Assembly: GCA_023376005.1 (NCBI GenBank)
Contig: CM042150.1
Span: forward strand, 76,398,188 to 76,462,187
DNA from: Doryteuthis pealeii
Taxonomy: Eukaryota > Mollusca > Cephalopoda > Myopsida > Loliginidae
DNA: 64,000 bases
Direction: 5' to 3'
Shown one piece after another: positions 11,985 to 26,022 of this stretch. Position numbers and translations under genes: made by a program. How positions within the stretch are numbered: position 1 is the stretch's first letter; every line of letters starts with the position of its first letter. The notes under the pieces are model-generated. The model worked only from the letters and a program-made list of their open reading frames with translations, had not been told where the DNA came from and ran no database searches.

Positions 11985-12956
11985 CCAGCTATTTAGCAGT
12001 GTAGAAACAAAAACATAAATTTTATTTATTTTTATTTTTTATCTTACATTGTAAATATTAATTATATTTTTATGTGCATATATATTTGGTCTAAAATCTT
12101 GATCTGAAATCTAGAGAATAAGTTATGTAAAACAAGATATTGATTGAAATATTCTTAGATTAACTAAGAAATCCTAGTAACCAATAGACAAGTTGAAATG
12201 GAAGAATATAAATTCAAATATGATTGTTTCCCATCAAAATAAACTAGAATCACCAAAAGATGCTGTCTGTCTCAGAAGAATGGAACTGTTATATCTTATT
12301 AACTCAGCCATGTTGTCACTGACATTGCAGAAGTCAGGCAGTCTAAATACATTCATCAATTTTTTAATATCAATTGTTTTATATGTTTCTCTGATACTTA
12401 ACAATGAAAAAGTCTTAGAATTTCTTTGGCAGCTTTGAAAGAAAAAAAACATTGGTCAAAATAGCATAAATATATAAATAAAAGTCAGTTTCTTTTTCTG
12501 TACAAGTCAACTTTTGCTTTGATCTAAATTATCACTTGATCTGAATAAAAAAAAAAGACAGTCAAAATTTACAAGAAAAAACTTATTTTAGTTATTTTGA
12601 CATGCTGTTCATGTTAGAATTTATTTAAATTGTTAATAATTAATAAGCTTTTATTTTTTTTGTATATTTAAAATAAAGTTCTGAGGAAGAAAACAGCTGT
12701 GATTAAAACCGATAAATAAAACCAAAGAAAAGAAAATTACTCAAAGCCCCGCAAAAATCATGTACAAAATTTACAAATAAAATAAAGCAGGAAACATTTT
12801 TTTATGTATTTGTCATTTTTGTAAATTAAGAAAATTTTAATTTTCAACATTTCATGTCAAAATAAATGGTGAATGAAAAAATTAAAAACTTTTCCACATT
12901 TTCTTTCTAGAATATTTCTGAAATTAATAAATTTAAAAATAGTAACTCTGTCCCAT
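11985..12956. other. AT-rich DNA, no gene recognised
   Basis: Two overlapping open frames on opposite strands near 12193-12452 are shadows of each other without known motifs. Nothing else could be supported. Confidence 0.5.
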
Positions 12957-13008
12957 AATAGTTGTTGCATTTGCATATAAATTTCATATGCTAAATGTAA
13001 CAACTAAT
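12957..13008. repeat. Hairpin repeat, copy 1 (MITE-like)
   Basis: A 5' arm (12957-12978, ending TTGCATAT) and a 3' arm (12986-13008, starting ATATGCTAAATG) pair over about 20 bp with few mismatches around a 7-nt loop. The flanking ACTCTGTCC before it is shared with the second copy. Confidence 0.6.
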
Positions 13009-13110
13009 GTGAGACATAGGCTGCACTATTTTCCAATAGAATTATATATTATCCAAATATGAATAATATATCATGCACTTGTTTTATAATCTTTCACATT
13101 AACATTACTA

Positions 13111-13184
13111 CCTCTGTCCTGGTATGGTTGTTATATTTGTATGTAAAGTTCATATACTAAATGTAACAACTATTATGAGAGAGG
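13111..13184. repeat. Hairpin repeat, copy 2 (MITE-like)
   Basis: This is a direct-orientation relative of the hairpin at 12957-13008, about 150 bp away. It shares CTCTGTCC upstream, the GTTGTTATATTTGTATG arm and the CTAAATGTAACAACTA return arm. Both arms changed by transitions while pairing was largely kept. Confidence 0.6.
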
Positions 13185-13787
13185 TATTTTTTATCATTTA
13201 GTCTATGTGAATTATAATGAGTTGCTTGTATCAACTCTTCTTTTAAATGTAGTCAAGAATTTTTCCCATTGTTTAAAAAAAACAACAACTTTGGAGCATT
13301 ATCCATTCCATTTAAATAATTTTAAAAAATCCAAACACTAGAATAAAATATTACTTAAAAAGAAACAAATATTAACAAATACTGAGTTAAACAAAATGAT
13401 CTCATTATTTTAGTAAAATGATCCTAAAAACATTTCATTATTCTTCTGAAACATATTTCCTTTTGCATTTTGACAGATATATACGGCCCTTACTTTTGTT
13501 ATATAAATTAAAATAAAATGATTCATTTTTGAATTTAAAAAAATAAAGAAGATAAACGGGGCCTTCATAATTCATTTCAATTTCATCCAAGAATTATGTA
13601 CATTAAAAATCACTTGAACCTAGAAAAAATGTTTCCTTAAATGTTATAAACAGGCATAAGAACAAAAGGATTGGGTACCTCCCATTTTGTAAAATTTAAC
13701 TTGGTTCTTTGTTTCATTTTTATATAATGGGATGTAGACAATGTAGATTACCACTCACTAATATTGTTTTTATTTTATTTTGAAAAG

Positions 13788-13788
<1 letters not shown>

Positions 13789-13820
<32 letters not shown>
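13789..13820. repeat. (TA)n microsatellite
   Basis: About 16 TA units. Confidence 0.9.
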
Positions 13821-13824
<4 letters not shown>

Positions 13825-16800
13825 TTGACTTTCAACAAGTCAAATTAACATCACTGAATTAACAATTCATTATTGAAATCTTCTGCATTAATTTCAAACA
13901 TGAATTTTTCTTCTCATTCATTGTCATATTATCAGTTGATTCAAATCTTATATCATTCAATTAACCCTGTAAAGTTGTGAATATGATAAAGGATTATACA
14001 AAGTGGCTTCATCAGGATCTAGCATTCCCACAATGTGATGGAAAACTGTTAAATTCTGGTGGTATTGTAATATACTGCAGGTGCTCTAGGTTAAAGGTAA
14101 TGATGTTTTGGCACCAAAATCATGCCTGACCTTAAAGTCATCATCTGATGAAGGTTTTGTTAGTCACATAGTTATTATTTTGTTTACAGTAACATGTATA
14201 TGTAATGTCCTGTTTGTATATATTTGATAATCTTTTTTCTAAAGTAACAGTGTGAGTTTTTCTTGAAGCAATTCAGATCATTCATTTTTAGAGTGAGTTC
14301 TGGATGATTGCTTTTGTATTAGTTTTTTAATTTGTTTCTGAGCTAAACCATTATTATGGATAGGAGATAAAAGTGGTGCAGTAGCTATTGGTAAAGATAT
14401 TACTTAAAGAAGTGAATTACTTATATAGTTTATGATCTTTTGACTATAATTTATTGAATCAATCTAACTTGCTTTTTATACTTAATACTATAACAATAGA
14501 GTGACATGATGGGTCATTTCTAACACATTGGCAAATAGATAAAAAAGAAAGAAGGGAGACTAATCTTTAATTAGTGCTTAATATTTGTCTTCCCTAATTG
14601 TTATCAATATATAAATAGACATGGCAGTTTATGATAGTAGAAGTTTAAGTGTTAAGTGTTACAGACAAAAAATTAATATGCAAATATATCTTCTTCTTCT
14701 TCCTCTTCTTCTTCTTATTATTATTTTGCTTATTTCTTACTTAGCAAACTGTATCCAAAACATTTTTATCCAGATTATTTTATTTTTAAAAAGAATTTAA
14801 AAAAAAAACAAATCCATAAAGAAATTGTTTTCTGGCTTTGATTTAGATCCCAACCCCTCATGAACCACCATTTGAGTCCCTAAAGTTGGCATAAATTAAC
14901 CCAATTAGATTTTGCAAAAGGAGTGGTACATCTTTTTTCAAATTCAAATTGAAAAAAAAAATTAAAACAAAAGACAGCAAGAAAACAAAAAACAACAACC
15001 AAAAAAAGCATTGAATGGCATCATGTTGACATCGTTCCTCTGAGAGGACAAGTCCATGCAAAGGTTAAATTTTTTGGAACATAAATGCCTTATGTATTGA
15101 TGGCAGGGATTGAGTGCATGATTTTAAAACGAAAATGGTTTTCATGGTTTTCATCTATTTCTACAATGAATTAGTTCAAATTGTTGGGGTTTTAACTATT
15201 TTTTTTTTCATTTCATTTTCTTTTCTTCTGCAAACCCTCATTTAAAAAAAAAATTTTTTACCTCTTTAAAATACCAGACAATAAATATTTATTTTAAAAA
15301 AAGTGCCTCTCTGATATCATCCAAAATGAAGAAAAGATTCATGTTTGTATATAGCACTAAGTCATATCTTGATTGGGTTCATTCAAGTTGATAAAATATT
15401 TTAATACTTTTATAAGTTTTCATGGATATGTCATTTTTTAACGTTCTTCTCAAACAGGAAAATATTAGTTTTGTACCCAAGAGAGGGATAGTTTTCAAAC
15501 TAATTTTATTGTGGATATCATCCTTGATATTTTTGTTTGGGCAAATGTTTGAAAACCATCAAAGCAAATTGCAATACTGATGCATGAATTCTTAATAAGA
15601 AAAAGGAAAATTATACATAGAACTTATTAACATCTAAGAAGAAATTGCATTTTTATTATCAGAGAAAAGTCAACAAGCCCAGTTGATCATAAAAAAATCT
15701 ATAAGTTTGAATAAAGTGAATTTCAGTTACATCACATTTTTTTTTTATATAAAACAATTATCATACATACATTTTTGTCATGAACAATCTTTTCATTAAT
15801 AATGTATAGCAACTCAATGGGAATTCAACTTTAATTCTGATATCTCTGAATGACATTAATGTCAGTGGTGGGATTCAAACAGTTTCAACAAGGCATTTAT
15901 CCAGAATTACCTGGTAATTCTAAAGATTGTATATCAGTAAGATTTTTCTTTAATTCTAAATAAAAAATCTCAGTTTCAAGTCTATTTCAATCTTTTTTAA
16001 ATTGACATCTTAAAAAACTTTTGATTAATCTTTTTAAGACTAAAGTCAAACTAGTCAAACTTCTGCCTTCTTGAAATAGCATTCAATTAATCATTGTTAC
16101 ATATATTTGCTGTCAGTAATGTACAAGTTGGATAATATACTGTATTGGACCACCCCTTGCACAAGAAGTGGTATAGTGTAATCCAAGTTTATAAGAGGGA
16201 ATACACAGGAAAATATGGGACAATTTCTTTGTTATATTTAACATATACTATGAGACGTACATTGGAAGTTGAGCTACTAGGAAAATATGAATACAGAAAG
16301 ATAAACAATAAAATTGTGATTTACATATTAACTGCTTTTATTGAATGGCTTTATAAAAGCTAATCATTTGTGGGAGAAATTTTCAGTAAATTCTTAGTAG
16401 GTAATTATGATCCATAATGATGGCTGAAATTATAAGTTACATATTTTTTGTATTAATTCTTTAAACAAATACTATATGAATGCAAAGAAAAAGAAAACTG
16501 GTTTCTAAAAATGATGAATCCCACTACTGAATTGAAATGATTATATCTTGTTTCTCTGAATAACTTCTGATTGCTCTTCAATGAAGACTGATTTATCTCA
16601 AATTCAAAATCAGGTTCAGTATTCCATTATGTGATTAAATCTTTTTTTTAATGAACCTCACCATCGTCAAACTGAACTCAGGTTGTTTATTTCTTATTTT
16701 AAGTTCAGAATGTGGTGATGCTGAATATATAATCATCATTCAGAAAAAAATTTAAAACAACCAAAAAAATATTTGATACCATAAAACTAGCCCAAGAAAA

Positions 16801-19800
16801 AAAAGAATATGGACTTTTTAAATCATAATTTTTTTTCTTATCATTTGTAGTTTATTTATTAACTATGGTTCATCTGTTAATCATCTTAAAATTAAAATAT
16901 TACATTACTAAGATTGCAATGAGTATCAGATTTTAATTGAATTTTTCTATGCATTTTTGAAATAAAAATTTACGGAAATTATTTGAGTAACAAAAATTTG
17001 TTGAAGTCAATCAACATTCTCTTTAATTTTATAGAATATCTATAAAACATCATTTGGGTGCTAAATAGATTTACTCTAGTTACCCTTGCTCTAACTCTAA
17101 CTAATAATAAAAATAAGAATAATGTCAATAATTGTTTAAATTTTTGTCATGTTTTAATTTGACCAAAAGAGTTTTGCATATTTTGCACTTCAGGTGTGAG
17201 TGTTTTATAATGTGGAGATTTTTACTGGACAAATGACAAACATCAAATTGACTTAACTGATATATTAATTGTTGGTTGTTATAATTCATGTTTATAATTT
17301 ATAAACAGTAATATTTTAAAGTTAAGTTATTGATTTTAGATGATATTTTGAATAGAGTACCTCCAATGATCAGATAAACATTGACAAGCATAAATCTGGA
17401 TATAACAAAGAACAATATAGAAGCAGTTGTTATAAGAGAGATGTCTGCATTTTATTTCAAATGTTTAAGTTGATACCCAACATTTCCATTTCTGACGAAT
17501 ATAGATCCCACCTGCTTACTGGGGCACTGTCAATGATCTGCTCGTAATATTTTGTAATTTCCATGAATTATGATATCAGGAAGTTAAATGAAAAATTCAA
17601 AGATACTTGTTAGATTTTTATGTCACTTCAATCAACTGGTCTATCTCTGGAATCCATTGGGAAAATAGATGTTCATCATGAGCTGTTATATATTCAGAAG
17701 ATATCAGTTCATATAAACTTAAAACTTCCCAAACAGAATCTATTTCTAAATTTTACCAATATTTAGTAACTTGATTTTAATTTTGAAACAAATTTGAAAG
17801 AGATCAGCTTATGCTTCTTTATGACTTATTGGTTTGATTGGTTGCAAACGAATAAACAGGATTCAGCTTGTTTATTGTTAACAATTCATTGCTCATTATT
17901 CATGACAAACTTTTCTTTATCCACCACAATTTCTAAAAAAACAAAACATTGAATGGCATTGCAGACATTCATGCTGCAAATTCCAGTTTAAAATCAGAAG
18001 AGGCAGAATCCTGGCTAAATCAAACCGACAGATTTCAAATAAGAAAATTAAATTCAGCAATATGTTTAATATAAATCCACTCATAAAAATGTATATTTTT
18101 GAAACCATTCTTCATTCTTTCTCTTATTGTCTATGTTACTTACTGGTTTATTCCCTCATCTTAACCCTTCATCATCAGTTGACAGTTATTACTCAAATTT
18201 CTATGGCAACAAGACAAGTGAAATTTAGTTTATTGTAATGTACAAATATTGTGATTAACTTAATACTTCTTTTTGTGATTAATTTGTAAGTGGTATCAAA
18301 ATTTATAAAAAGGTTTGGAGATAAATTGTTTGGGAGATGAATTATATAGTAGAGCATTTCTATGGCTATAAATTGTTGGCTATGAATACTCCATAATCCC
18401 AAATGCACATATTCTATAGGTCACACCTGACTGGTTCTTTAACTGTGATAGAGTTAACAGTTTGTTATATAGGAAATTTTTGAAATTCAATGGGACTGAA
18501 AGACCTTCATGATTTATAGCCCAGTGTATTAACCATTAAGCTTTTCCCAAATGAATTTTCTTATTATAAAGAGAAAATTGGAAGAAGAGAGCTTCAGCAA
18601 TTATTTTCATCATTCTATAATTTTGTAATTATTTCATTCCAATTACAAAGCAACAAAAAAGAAAGAAATAAACTTTTGCTTCATTGCCAAAGATGTTTGA
18701 ATAAATTTACAGTATTTTGGGGAGCTGAGTCTCAAAATAACATCAGTTTTGCTGAATTGGCTCAAGTTTTCAAGATAACGGATGTCCCCTAAATTATAAA
18801 TGTACCCTAATACGACCTGTAGCTGTTTGCATATGCAGCAGGATTTGGTCTATCTCTTGACTCTTTAACATAGATTTTGTCTAATCTTTAATCTTATCTT
18901 TAACATTATTTTGCTGATTTTTCTATTAAATTGGTTAATCTTTTTTTGTAGAGAAATAAGAGTTCATAATAAAGAGATTATTTGAAAAATTCTGATTCTT
19001 TCTTTTCCATTTGTGGAGAATACACTTTTCAAAAACAAATGGGAAACATCAGTGATTTTGTAAAATAATCATATCTTTGCTTATTTTTTGAGTCAAACAT
19101 GAAAATAAGTGTTGGTCTATTTATGAAGTTTGTAAAACCCGTGTAGAAAGTTGAAGTTTCTGCCAAGTGCAATTATTTCTCAGTTGTCAAAAACTTTTTA
19201 GGCAACAAGCAGAAGAATTTGTGCAAAAAATACCCAATAACTTCAAAAATTCTATGGGGTTCACAAATAACAAGACAGAGTTTTTGTTATTTTTCTGGTT
19301 TGCAACCCTGATTGAAAATCAACTGAGCAATGAAAAAGTAATAAATACCCTCTGAATGATGATTTTAGCCTTATATAATCTACACGGCTCAGCTGAATAA
19401 GGAATTAAACACACACTTTACAACATTGGGAGTGTAGTAAAATAAAGTATTGAATCTAGAAAGTCTTACCAAGGTTATGTAATAAGTATCTTATTAAGTA
19501 CCAATAAAAAATATCTGAATTCATTTTTAGCAAGTAAATAAACAAGATCATAAATTTGCCACACTTGAAGAATATGCTCAGAAAGAACAATTGCTCCCTC
19601 TACTTCTTCCACTGTTGTCCTGCTGGTCACACAAAAGTAAATCTTACAAACATTTTCCATATATCAATTATAATTACCTGAGTCAGCTTACTCTGTTTTT
19701 TTTTTTTTTGTACTACGTACAAGACATTTGGTATTTCATGTGTTTACTATTGTATGATTTTAGACAGTTTCCATGCCAGACAATCAAATTTTTGCCTTTT

Positions 19801-20365
19801 TTAATATTTTCCATAAGATTCTGAAAAGTCTTGTGTCTACTTTGTTGGATTTATTCAGCTGGTGTTTACTGGTGTCTAATATCCATTAGAATTTTAGTTG
19901 GTAAACAGAGCATCGACAACATTTGGGAACATCTATTTAAAAATATCTCTTTGCAAAAATGATTCCATGTAAATAGCACTTGGATTCATTATTGATACAA
20001 TGCCCCCCCCCCCAAAAAAAAAACTAGCTAATGTTCAGTTTCACAATTTTTAAATGAAAAAAGAATTGTGTTTGTATTCTGATGGACATTGCACACCAGC
20101 TGCCACCTGTTGAAGAAATCTGACACTGCTAGAAATTGGCTGGAGGGGAGACAGCCAAAACATTAAAAAAAAAAAAAGAAAATATGAATGTTCTGAAACT
20201 TTACAATAAAAATAAATGTAAACATAATTAAGATTTTTTATAGGTTTAATATCTACTAATGGAGAAGTACGTTATTAATTTTCATCTATTGAGTTCCCTT
20301 CACTAAAAATGAGCTTATTCTTTTATTATAATTATGCATTCGTTTTTCATTCAGTTCTCATAATA
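13821..20365. other. AT-rich DNA, no gene recognised
   Basis: This is the longest stretch without a recognised element. It contains a short (CTT)n tract at about 14687-14715, a C9-10/A9-10 block at about 20003-20023 and a decayed tRNA-like or repeat-like area near 14000-14160. Open frames at 14858-15061, 16145-16363, 17917-18108, 18193-18408, 19167-19355 and 19475-19824 have no known motif and sit at the length expected by chance in AT-rich DNA. Confidence 0.5.
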
Positions 20366-20623
20366 AAGTAAGTAAAGTCAGTGGAGTGGCCTATTGTTTG
20401 GTAACAACCCAACAGCAAGAGAGCCTATCCACTTTTTGCTAGCATCCAGGGAGAGTGTATCGTTGAGGTAGAGCACCACATCTACTGTCAGCTCTAAGAT
20501 TCCTTACGACACAGATCAGATTACTCATGCTGTGCTACTCATGTGTTGAGTTTGCAAGGACCAGTATTGAGTAGGGAACATTGATTCCTAGGTGAATGCT
20601 CTACCAGCTGAGCTAAACTTGCC
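20366..20623 (-). mobile_element. SINE-1, full length, diverged
   Basis: Read on the minus strand, the A box TAGCTCAGCTGGTAGAG lies near 20613-20597 and a B-box-like 'tactcaatactggtccttgc' near 20573-20554. The family 3' end 'tgactttacttactt' is at 20366-20380. Compared with the copy at 5178 it has an extra stretch ('tttggtaacaacccaacagc') in the 3' body. Confidence 0.75.
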
Positions 20624-20741
20624 TAACACTTAAATTAATTTATCCATTAAGAGTGGCTCAGTATTTTGATTGGGCCTTTGGAAATTGAAATTTAAACCTA
20701 TATTTATCTTCATTTAATAAATTAGGAATCAGTGGCATACA

Positions 20742-20955
20742 ATTATTCTCCTTCCAGCTATGATAGCAGGAGAGACTAGGCCCTTTAAGCTTGGTTAGCC
20801 AACCAGTCTAGGAGAAGGAAAACTCTGAATTCAAGTCGGTTAAACTTTGCTTAAAACATTGACCTTGTGTCACATTCTGCTTGTGCGGTGAGGTTGGGTT
20901 CTTAAATCTTGGGTTGGCAGCCAATCTAAGAGAAAGATAATTCTGAATGAAAAAA
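20742..20955 (+). mobile_element. SINE-2, two consecutive 3' fragments
   Basis: The body from 'ctccttccagctatgatagc' to 'tgtgtcacattctgcttgtg' (20742-20895) is followed at once by a second, shorter piece of the same family ('tcttgggttggcagccaatc', 20907-20955). This suggests one copy inserted into or recombined with another. Confidence 0.6.
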
Positions 20956-22522
20956 CAGTAACTGGGTTCCTTAATCAATGATTCTCTGTCTCATGAGTTA
21001 GTTGTAGAAGACAGAAGGATTAGGTGTATGTAAACTTTGAGGATCAAGTGTATTATAAATATTTTATAAAGAAAATGATAAGTACACACTGTGGTGGTAG
21101 TAGCAAGATAATTGTGGATATGGTGCATATCTAGTCAATTTTGAGACTTTTTATATAATCAATATTAGCTATGTTTTGTCAAGAGTTTATTTCTATTCAA
21201 ATCTTAATAATTATTATAACTATGCATATCTTTTGCATATCCTATAATGAACCATATATATTAATAGAGAATCAGAATATTTTGGTGGCTGTTTCAAATT
21301 TACATAAAGCAGTTTGAAAAGAAGAAATTAGGTAGAAAAAGGAGAAATTGTCATGTCCTCGAATGATTCATTACTGATGCTATAAATTTCAAGTCATACA
21401 AATTTTGTGTGAGTAGCTGGGTTTTATTTTTATGAACTATAAATTGGTTGCTGTTAATAATAGAATTTTTTTATTGGGAAGGATTAAAGTTTTTAGTAAT
21501 GTTTGTTGAATTCACTCCCTTTTCTAGCAAATACCTATGATAGGGTTTACCTATGAACATGCATTGGTAACAAGATATGAAACTAGGTTGGTTATCCAGC
21601 AACTGTTTTCTGGTTGGAAAGTTCTTCATACATCTAAATACATACATACCAACATGAGCATAAAATATAGTAAGTTTCAGAGTGCTTGTGTACTTTGTAT
21701 AAAAACAAAAGCATATCAGTTGTAATAATGACAACCATAAATGAATACCTAAAATATGTTAATGGCTTTTATTGAATTAAATAGATATAATATAATTATT
21801 ATTAGGGGCTTATACACAATTATCTGAGATAATTCATTCATGTTTTTGTCAGATAATGAAAGGGCGAACAAATTAATCTTTTAATGAATATCTGACTCCA
21901 ATAGAGGGGAGAATGCTCAAAAGCAAGACATCTCGCCATCCTATTCAATATTCTATTTGATCCATTGAAAGTTGGAGGTTCAAACTATCTTATTTGAATA
22001 GAATAAATTATTACTTATATACATATGAATGTGTGTGAATGTGTAGGTAATTTTATTTCCAAATTGGGAATATCATAAAAATACAATGCCCCAGAATTGT
22101 AATGTTTGCCTGTCCCTGATCAACTCCTATGGGATTTCTGCAAATAAATCCTAGATACAGTTGAGTTAGCAAAACCTGTTTTTCTCACTGAACTTAAATT
22201 TAAAAATCAATACAGGCAGAAATTGGTTCAATAAAAATAATGTACAATAGAGAGTCATGGATTTGAACCTACAAAAATAAATAGAAGTCAAAAGAACTAG
22301 ATATGAAAACTCAACAGCCAAACTTCAAAATGAAAAGAGAAATCTTTAATCTCTTCTGTATGATTTAATTTGATTTATGTATAACAAACAAGACAATTGT
22401 ATTTGTTAAAAACTTTGACTGATTTTTATTTTTATTTCTTTATTCATTCCCTATGATATTCAAAAATTTCTTTTAGAATCCTTTAGTGAAATAGATCACT
22501 AATTAGGACTGAGTCTATTCTA
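20956..22522. other. AT-rich DNA, no gene recognised
   Basis: Overlapping opposite-strand open frames at 21471-21734 are antisense shadows with no known motif. No repeat family was recognised. Confidence 0.5.
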
Positions 22523-22712
22523 CTTGTGACAACCCCAAGCAGAGTTTAACAGGTTTGAATTCAGAGTTTTCCCTCTCCTAGATCAGTTGCCTAACTAAGG
22601 CTAAAGAGCCCAGTCTACCCTACTATTTACCCATAGCTGAAGGGAGAGTAGTTGGATTCATACCTTTTCCAAGGGGATTAGCGCTATGTAAACTAGCTTT
22701 GGCCTCCAACTC
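22523..22712 (-). mobile_element. SINE-2, 3' part
   Basis: In reverse orientation the family body reads 'ttccctctcctagatcagtt', 'ggctaaagagcccagtctac', 'atttacccatagctgaaggg' and 'attggattcatacc'-like sequence. The tRNA-like head, expected beyond 22712, is missing. Confidence 0.65.
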
Positions 22713-22906
22713 ATAATTGAAACAAAGAAATTTGGTTGTAAGTTATATCCTTAAAGTAAAATTTGATAGAAATTTGAATTTTTCAAGCTCTCAAGTTTAA
22801 GCTTACAAGATGTTATGCATAGATTAAAGATGAAAGTTAGAATATATTTAACCTCAAGTGATTTGTATGTATGTATACATTGACACAAGCACTCTGCTAA
22901 AAACAG

Positions 22907-23103
22907 TATGTGACACAAGGTGTAGAGTACATTTGGTTTAAATTCAGAATTTAACTTCTGTGAGGCTGGTTGCCACACAAAGGCTAAAGAGCCCAATATT
23001 CCCTACTATTTACTCGATGGAAGAGATGTATTCATGCCTTTCCCAAGGGCAAGTGAAAAGCAATCAGCCTAATCCAGGATTTGAAATCATGTCACTGAGT
23101 CTA
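22907..23103 (-). mobile_element. SINE-2, near full length
   Basis: The 3' end 'ccttgtgtcacatact' (minus strand, 22922-22907), the body ('ggttgccacacaaaggctaa' as plus strand) and the B-box-like 'gatttcaaatcctggatt' near 23090-23073 are in order. Confidence 0.65.
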
Positions 23104-23189
23104 TTTATTATGATCATAATTACAATGACACAAGAACCTCTGTAAGCATTGTAAGCATATGTGCATGCATTTATATATAAGCATATGTG

Positions 23190-23329
23190 CATGCATATAT
23201 ATATATATAACTATCATGATGTCACACTAACACCATAGGCTCTCATGACTCTTCATTACCAACTATTCCTATCAGTCAAGGCTGCTAGCAGGTCTTTTGC
23301 ATAGCATCCAGAATCTACACAGAGCTGAT

Positions 23330-23377
<48 letters not shown>
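23190..23377. repeat. (TA)n microsatellites
   Basis: TA arrays lie at about 23194-23210 and 23334-23377. The first follows two copies of the unit 'aagcatatgtgcatgcat' (about 23151-23195). Confidence 0.85.
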
Positions 23378-23381
<4 letters not shown>

Positions 23382-23399
23382 ATAAATTAATATATATGT

Positions 23400-25100
23400 A
23401 TACTATTGGGACAGTATTGTAAATATGCTTTGGAAAAAAAAAACTTATATACATAACTATTTCCCATTCTGTAAGTTGCTCTGTAGGAATATCAACAATA
23501 TTTTGCACAAGATAGATAAATCAATAAACAGATAAACAGATTTGTAGTTATAAGTTATTCTTTAGTATCCGTTAGTTATTTGAAATATAAACATCTTCTG
23601 GTCATGTGATTTACAGCCTTATAAATATTCATAAGCAATCAACCATTAGAGTAGGTACCTGCAGCACTAGATTTTATTTTTTGCTGTAATTATTTTTATT
23701 GCAAATATTATTTATATTCATAAAGAAAAAACGCCTGCCAATATTTAAAATGTGAATCTCTTATAACATTCTTTTTATTACAGTGTACACTGATGGGCAG
23801 AAATAATAATAAAATGACTGCCTTATTATTTCTGCACCACAGTGCATAAGTTGATAATGAATATGTATATTAAATAGATAAATAAATATAAAGTAGTATT
23901 CAATTTTTCTTCAAAGTTAACAGTTTTCTTACCATCTCAGTTATGATGGCTGTGTATTCAAATTTTTCAAATTCTAAATATTTTTTTTTACATTTTAAAC
24001 AGAAATCAAATAGATTTAGTTCATACATCAATTTTAATAATGTAAATCATTTGTTATATGCAAAATTTTAATTTACCTGTGCTTGTGCAAGAATATCACA
24101 ACCACTATTTGAATATTAAAAAAATATTTTCATTGTTTTGGTTATGGCTACCTTGAGGTGACTAATTCTAATTAAAGTTTTGATTTTTGTCCTAGATATT
24201 GATAATGTTTTAGATTATCTATAATCATTTTATACTAAATATATTTTGAGTAAGACATATTTAATTTGAACATTTTTTCATTAATGGCTAACCTACACAT
24301 TTGATAATCTTGTAATTTTTATTTTTATTTGTAATGAAATATACTATGATATTAATATTGTTATTATTTTAAAAAAAAACCTTCTCATAGAGTTAATCCA
24401 AAATGTTTAAGTAATGTAGATTTAAGTAGCTTATCTAGTATTTGGGACCCTGAAGTTGAAGCTTTCTTATTTGATCCGCTCCTGTTTGAACTCAGTAAAA
24501 CCTACTGACACACTCACAGATAAACAGAAACACATGCACATACATATGATTATTACTGAAACCATATTGCTACTTGCATAAAAACTTTACTTCAGTATTA
24601 AATAAAACATTAAAGAATTTTAATTTGATGAACTTATATTTATTCTTTCTTTTCTGGTAATAATATCAGGCATTCAAATTTAAGTAACAGTGTTAATTTC
24701 TCATGAATGTATAAATCTCTCTGCAAGAAGAGCAAATCAGCTTTTTTTTTCATTTACTCTCTCATGTATATATACAATATTAGATACAATTTTATTCTGT
24801 TCCTTTCTATTTTCAATCATCCTGTTATATTTCTATATTATCCTATGAATTAGTCAATTTTGACAAAGATTTTATTTCTTATTTTGGGTATTTTATATAT
24901 TTACAGCTAGACATTCTGGGTGTATTTTATAACTTTAGAGAAAGAAAGGCTGTATAAATTTGATTCATTATAAGTTTTACAGTCATGGCAAATTTCATCA
25001 GTGAATAATAATTTGAACTCTTATATTCAGAGTTGAATTTCTTAATGAATAATTAAGTAGAAACAGAGAAAAAATTGGAAACATTTATTTATTCTATGAA
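23400..25100. other. AT-rich DNA, no gene recognised
   Basis: AT-rich with no open frame of note and no repeat family recognised. Confidence 0.5.
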
Positions 25101-25106
25101 TATTTC

Positions 25107-25127
25107 ATATATATATATATATATATA

Positions 25128-25161
<34 letters not shown>
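25107..25161. repeat. (TA)n-(TG)n compound microsatellite
   Basis: TA units, one phase slip, then about eight TG units. Confidence 0.95.
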
Positions 25162-25682
25162 TTAAGGTAATAAACTGAACTGTGACCTTAAAAAATTGGA
25201 ATTTATCAGGTTTATTAAAGACAAAAAGATGTCTGACTGGAGGTGAAAACATTAGGGAAACTTAGCACAATAATAAAACTATTAAGATGTTTAAGATCTT
25301 TTGAATTTGTTTCCATTTTTAGTGGTTCACATATAGATATTTTAACTCAAATTTATTAACAGCTAATTTCTTCATATTTAAACGCAGTGACAGACTTACA
25401 TTTTAAGGGCTTTGAAGCTTGAATTATTACTGAGAACTATTTGCAATTGGCAACAAGGTTTGTGTTACCATGATTATCTCCTTTAACAGCATTGTTCTCT
25501 AACAGAACCCCACAAATTTCTAAAAAATAAATGAACTACTAAATCTTAGATGTGAATTGAAATTGCTGGTATTAAATTATCTCACTCATGAAAATCAATG
25601 ATGACAACAAAAGTGTTTTTTTACCTTATGGCCAGCAAGTTTAGTGGGGATGAAATTAGAGAAATTATATATAAATGCACTG

Positions 25683-25896
25683 TAATCCTTACCATTGTAG
25701 GAAATGGACACAATGAGGGGAGTTTAAATCCTGGTTGAGGCTGTTTGCATTTCGCATAGCACTAATACCCTTGTGAAAGGTATGAATCCAACAATTCTCC
25801 CTCAAACTATGAGTAAATAGTAGGGTAGACTGGGTTGTTTAAACCAGTCTAGAAGAAGTAAAACTCAATTCAAACCTGTTAAACTCTGCTAAACAA
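25683..25896 (+). mobile_element. SINE-2, 3' truncated by a Penelope-like end
   Basis: The tRNA-like head ('ttaccattgtaggaaatgga', B box 'gagtttaaatcctggttgag') and body run to 'ttaaactctgctaaac'. At that point the family 3' end is replaced by a Penelope-like 3' end, so the junction at about 25896 marks an insertion or recombination. Confidence 0.7.
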
Positions 25897-26015
25897 TCTA
25901 CCGGTCGTTACTTTTGAAAAAGCACCAGTCGAAAGGGCCCTTAGGTTTCTCCTTTTATTTCTTTTCTTTTCTCTTTCGCTCTGTTAAATTGCTGATCAAT
26001 AAAAGTATGTTATTT
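25897..26015 (+). mobile_element. Penelope-like element, 3' end fragment
   Basis: The sequence 'ctaccggtcgttacttttga' and the next ~90 bp, down to 'gctgatcaataaaagtatgt', match 44038-44130, which lies just downstream of a Penelope-type reverse transcriptase relic. This is therefore a 5'-truncated copy of the same element. A (CT)n-(TA)n tail follows. Confidence 0.6.
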
Positions 26016-26020
26016 TTTAA

Positions 26021-26022
<2 letters not shown>

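Noticed and set aside
14140..14170. Third hammerhead from CTGATGA at about 14147
   Set aside because: No GAAA at the required distance and no stem II. CTGATGA also occurs by chance at 29181, 34369 and 49925 without a core.
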